64,000 nt of DNA. Origin: Glandiceps talaboti. Lineage: Eukaryota; Hemichordata; Enteropneusta; Spengelidae. The notes beneath the pieces are model-generated. The model had not been told where the DNA came from. It was given only the letters and a program-made list of their open reading frames with translations, and did no database searches. Shown in pieces: positions 62,471 through 64,000 of this stretch. Where the stretch lies: NCBI RefSeq assembly GCF_964340395.1, contig NC_135553.1, positions 3,413,501 to 3,477,500 of the forward strand, in the 5' to 3' direction. Each line of letters starts with the position of its first letter. The first letter of the stretch is position 1. A program made the translations under genes and the position numbers.

Positions 62471-64000
62471 CCCTGGATGTACAACAGTCAACTGTACATT
62501 ACCATAGACTTTGGAGGTCTTTCTCCAACGTAAAACGCCTATAGCATAACACAACCGGTAACTTGCATTGATCCCCATCTTTCAATTTGTTCTTTCATAT
62601 ACTAGACAGTGAAGAAGATCAAAACAAAACAAAAAACAAAAGAGAACACGTGTGGACGGTCTTCGATATGAAACCTTGACGAGGACATGCCACTGCGAGC
62701 CAAGATGTATATACATGTATACATGTTCTCCTTCAACTTTTTTTTTTTTTGGGGGGGGGGTGTTGGTTCACAGGGATCATGAATTTTCCACACACACAAA
62801 TATGGAAGGGGGGGGGAGGTTCCAATATCTTTCATGGTAAAGAAAAAACTGAGCTACTTGTTACTTGTTACTTGTTACTTGTTACTTGTACTAAAATATG
62901 ACTACCAATCCTCTTGATATATACCCATCACGAAAGGTTATATCCGAATGTTTACTCTCATCAAGTGATGTGACAGCGTATTGCATATTGTCTAAGTGCA
63001 AAGAAAAACATGAAAGACTGTCAGGGTTTACAAATTTGGTCATGTCGGTGTTCATATTTTTATCTGTGATCTAAAAAATGAAAACCCAAAATTATAATAA
63101 ATACGTTTAGGTCACTCTGACAAGTATTACTCTGACACGTACGTAGTTACATTCAATTTTGATAGGTGTTGGTCGTTTCTGTACGTGTAATGTGATTGTT
63201 CACGAACTAGATTTACTGGCATCGACAACAGCTTTTACTTTGAGATAATATTACTAGATTCTGTTTAGTTTTTATTTATTTTTCTTCCCATTTTACTAGA
63301 TAGTTCCATATCATGAAACGAGGCATACTAGATATACTCCTAGTCTCTAAAAATACAGCTATGTTCCGTTTGTATTATGCTGTTATAACTTTCGTCAGAA
63401 AAGCCAAAGACCTAGAAGCAAGTCTTTAAAACTGCAAAGGCCAAAACTGTATTTAAAATGTTAGTGAATTCTACACAAATTCTTTGGATGTTATCGAAGA
63501 TGACAATTATTTGTTTATGTTTCACTGTCTTTCAACTCTATCAATAGGTAGTTAAGTTTTACTTAGCTATAGATATAAGGAAAACTGGCGAGTTCCATGT
63601 TTGAGTCAATCGAATTCTTAGTCAAGCCACTGCTTAATTGTCCTTTTTTGCTTTTGAAATGTGCCTTTTTTGTTCATATTATTAATTTTATAAACAAGTA
63701 AAAACCGGACATGGATTGGATTGGATTGGACATGATTATCAAACAAAAATCATGGTAAACTGTCAAAATAAAAGTATCAGTTATTCTACAGAATTATGCA
63801 ATAGTGATGACTCTGGTCTCTACAAACGAACAAAAATGGTTTACGAACTTTGTCACCATCTCCTAATTTTATTATTTAAATGATTCTTATCTCAATTCAC
63901 TGCAGTAAAAACCAGACCACATATAGATCAAGAGAAACAGTGCAATAAAAAGGTTTTGGTTTCACTGTAAGCGTTGTGGAAATGTTGATCCAGACACATT
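62471..64000. other. Gene-free right end
   Basis: There is a poly-T/poly-G run at 62738-62761, a short (TTACTTG) repeat at 62862-62889, and otherwise unique-looking AT-rich sequence. No exon was found on either strand. Confidence 0.5.

Overview
This is AT-rich animal nuclear DNA: spliced genes with GT-AG introns, no operons, abundant micro- and minisatellites, and many short inverted-repeat elements. The proteins point to an invertebrate animal. An ATF7IP/MCAF-family chromatin factor and a phospholipase B-like lysosomal protein sit beside a manganese-type cation diffusion facilitator of the plant MTP8-11 kind, which vertebrates lack as far as I know. I cannot fix the phylum from sequence alone.

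Three genes were assembled exon by exon. (1) Plus strand, 6312-24676: ATF7IP homologue, 13 exons visible, 1,813 residues, with the 5' end missing or only tentatively placed at 3120-3159. (2) Minus strand, 45403-39415: phospholipase B-like protein (PLBD1-like), 10 exons, 532 residues, complete from signal peptide to stop. (3) Minus strand, 61861-50678: Mn-type CDF transporter, 9 exons, 427 residues, complete. In all three the splice phases close without a frameshift.

Layout: 1-6311 is upstream or 5' intron sequence with inverted-repeat elements. 6312-24676 is ATF7IP. 24677-39414 is a tail-to-tail intergenic region dominated by three large tandem arrays (35, 24 and 30 bp units). 39415-45403 is PLBD. 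45404-50677 holds the PLBD promoter side with CACGTG boxes, a 23-bp array and degenerate copies of the CDF 3' end. 50678-61861 is the CDF gene. 61862-64000 is its upstream region.

Most notable observations: the ATF7IP(+)/PLBD1(-) tail-to-tail neighbourhood is the same as in human 12p13. In two adjacent genes, pieces of coding exon together with a splice site or stop codon have been amplified in tandem: about 17 extra copies of the 3' half of CDF exon 8 with its donor, degenerate copies of the CDF C-terminus with its stop, and 73-bp copies of the PLBD exon 5 acceptor. One dispersed repeat family appears to have seeded at least two different minisatellites. The PLBD upstream region carries two CLEAR-like E-boxes exactly 20 bp apart, which fits a lysosomal gene. 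The three genes have unrelated roles (heterochromatin, lysosome, metal transport); nothing suggests that they form one pathway.
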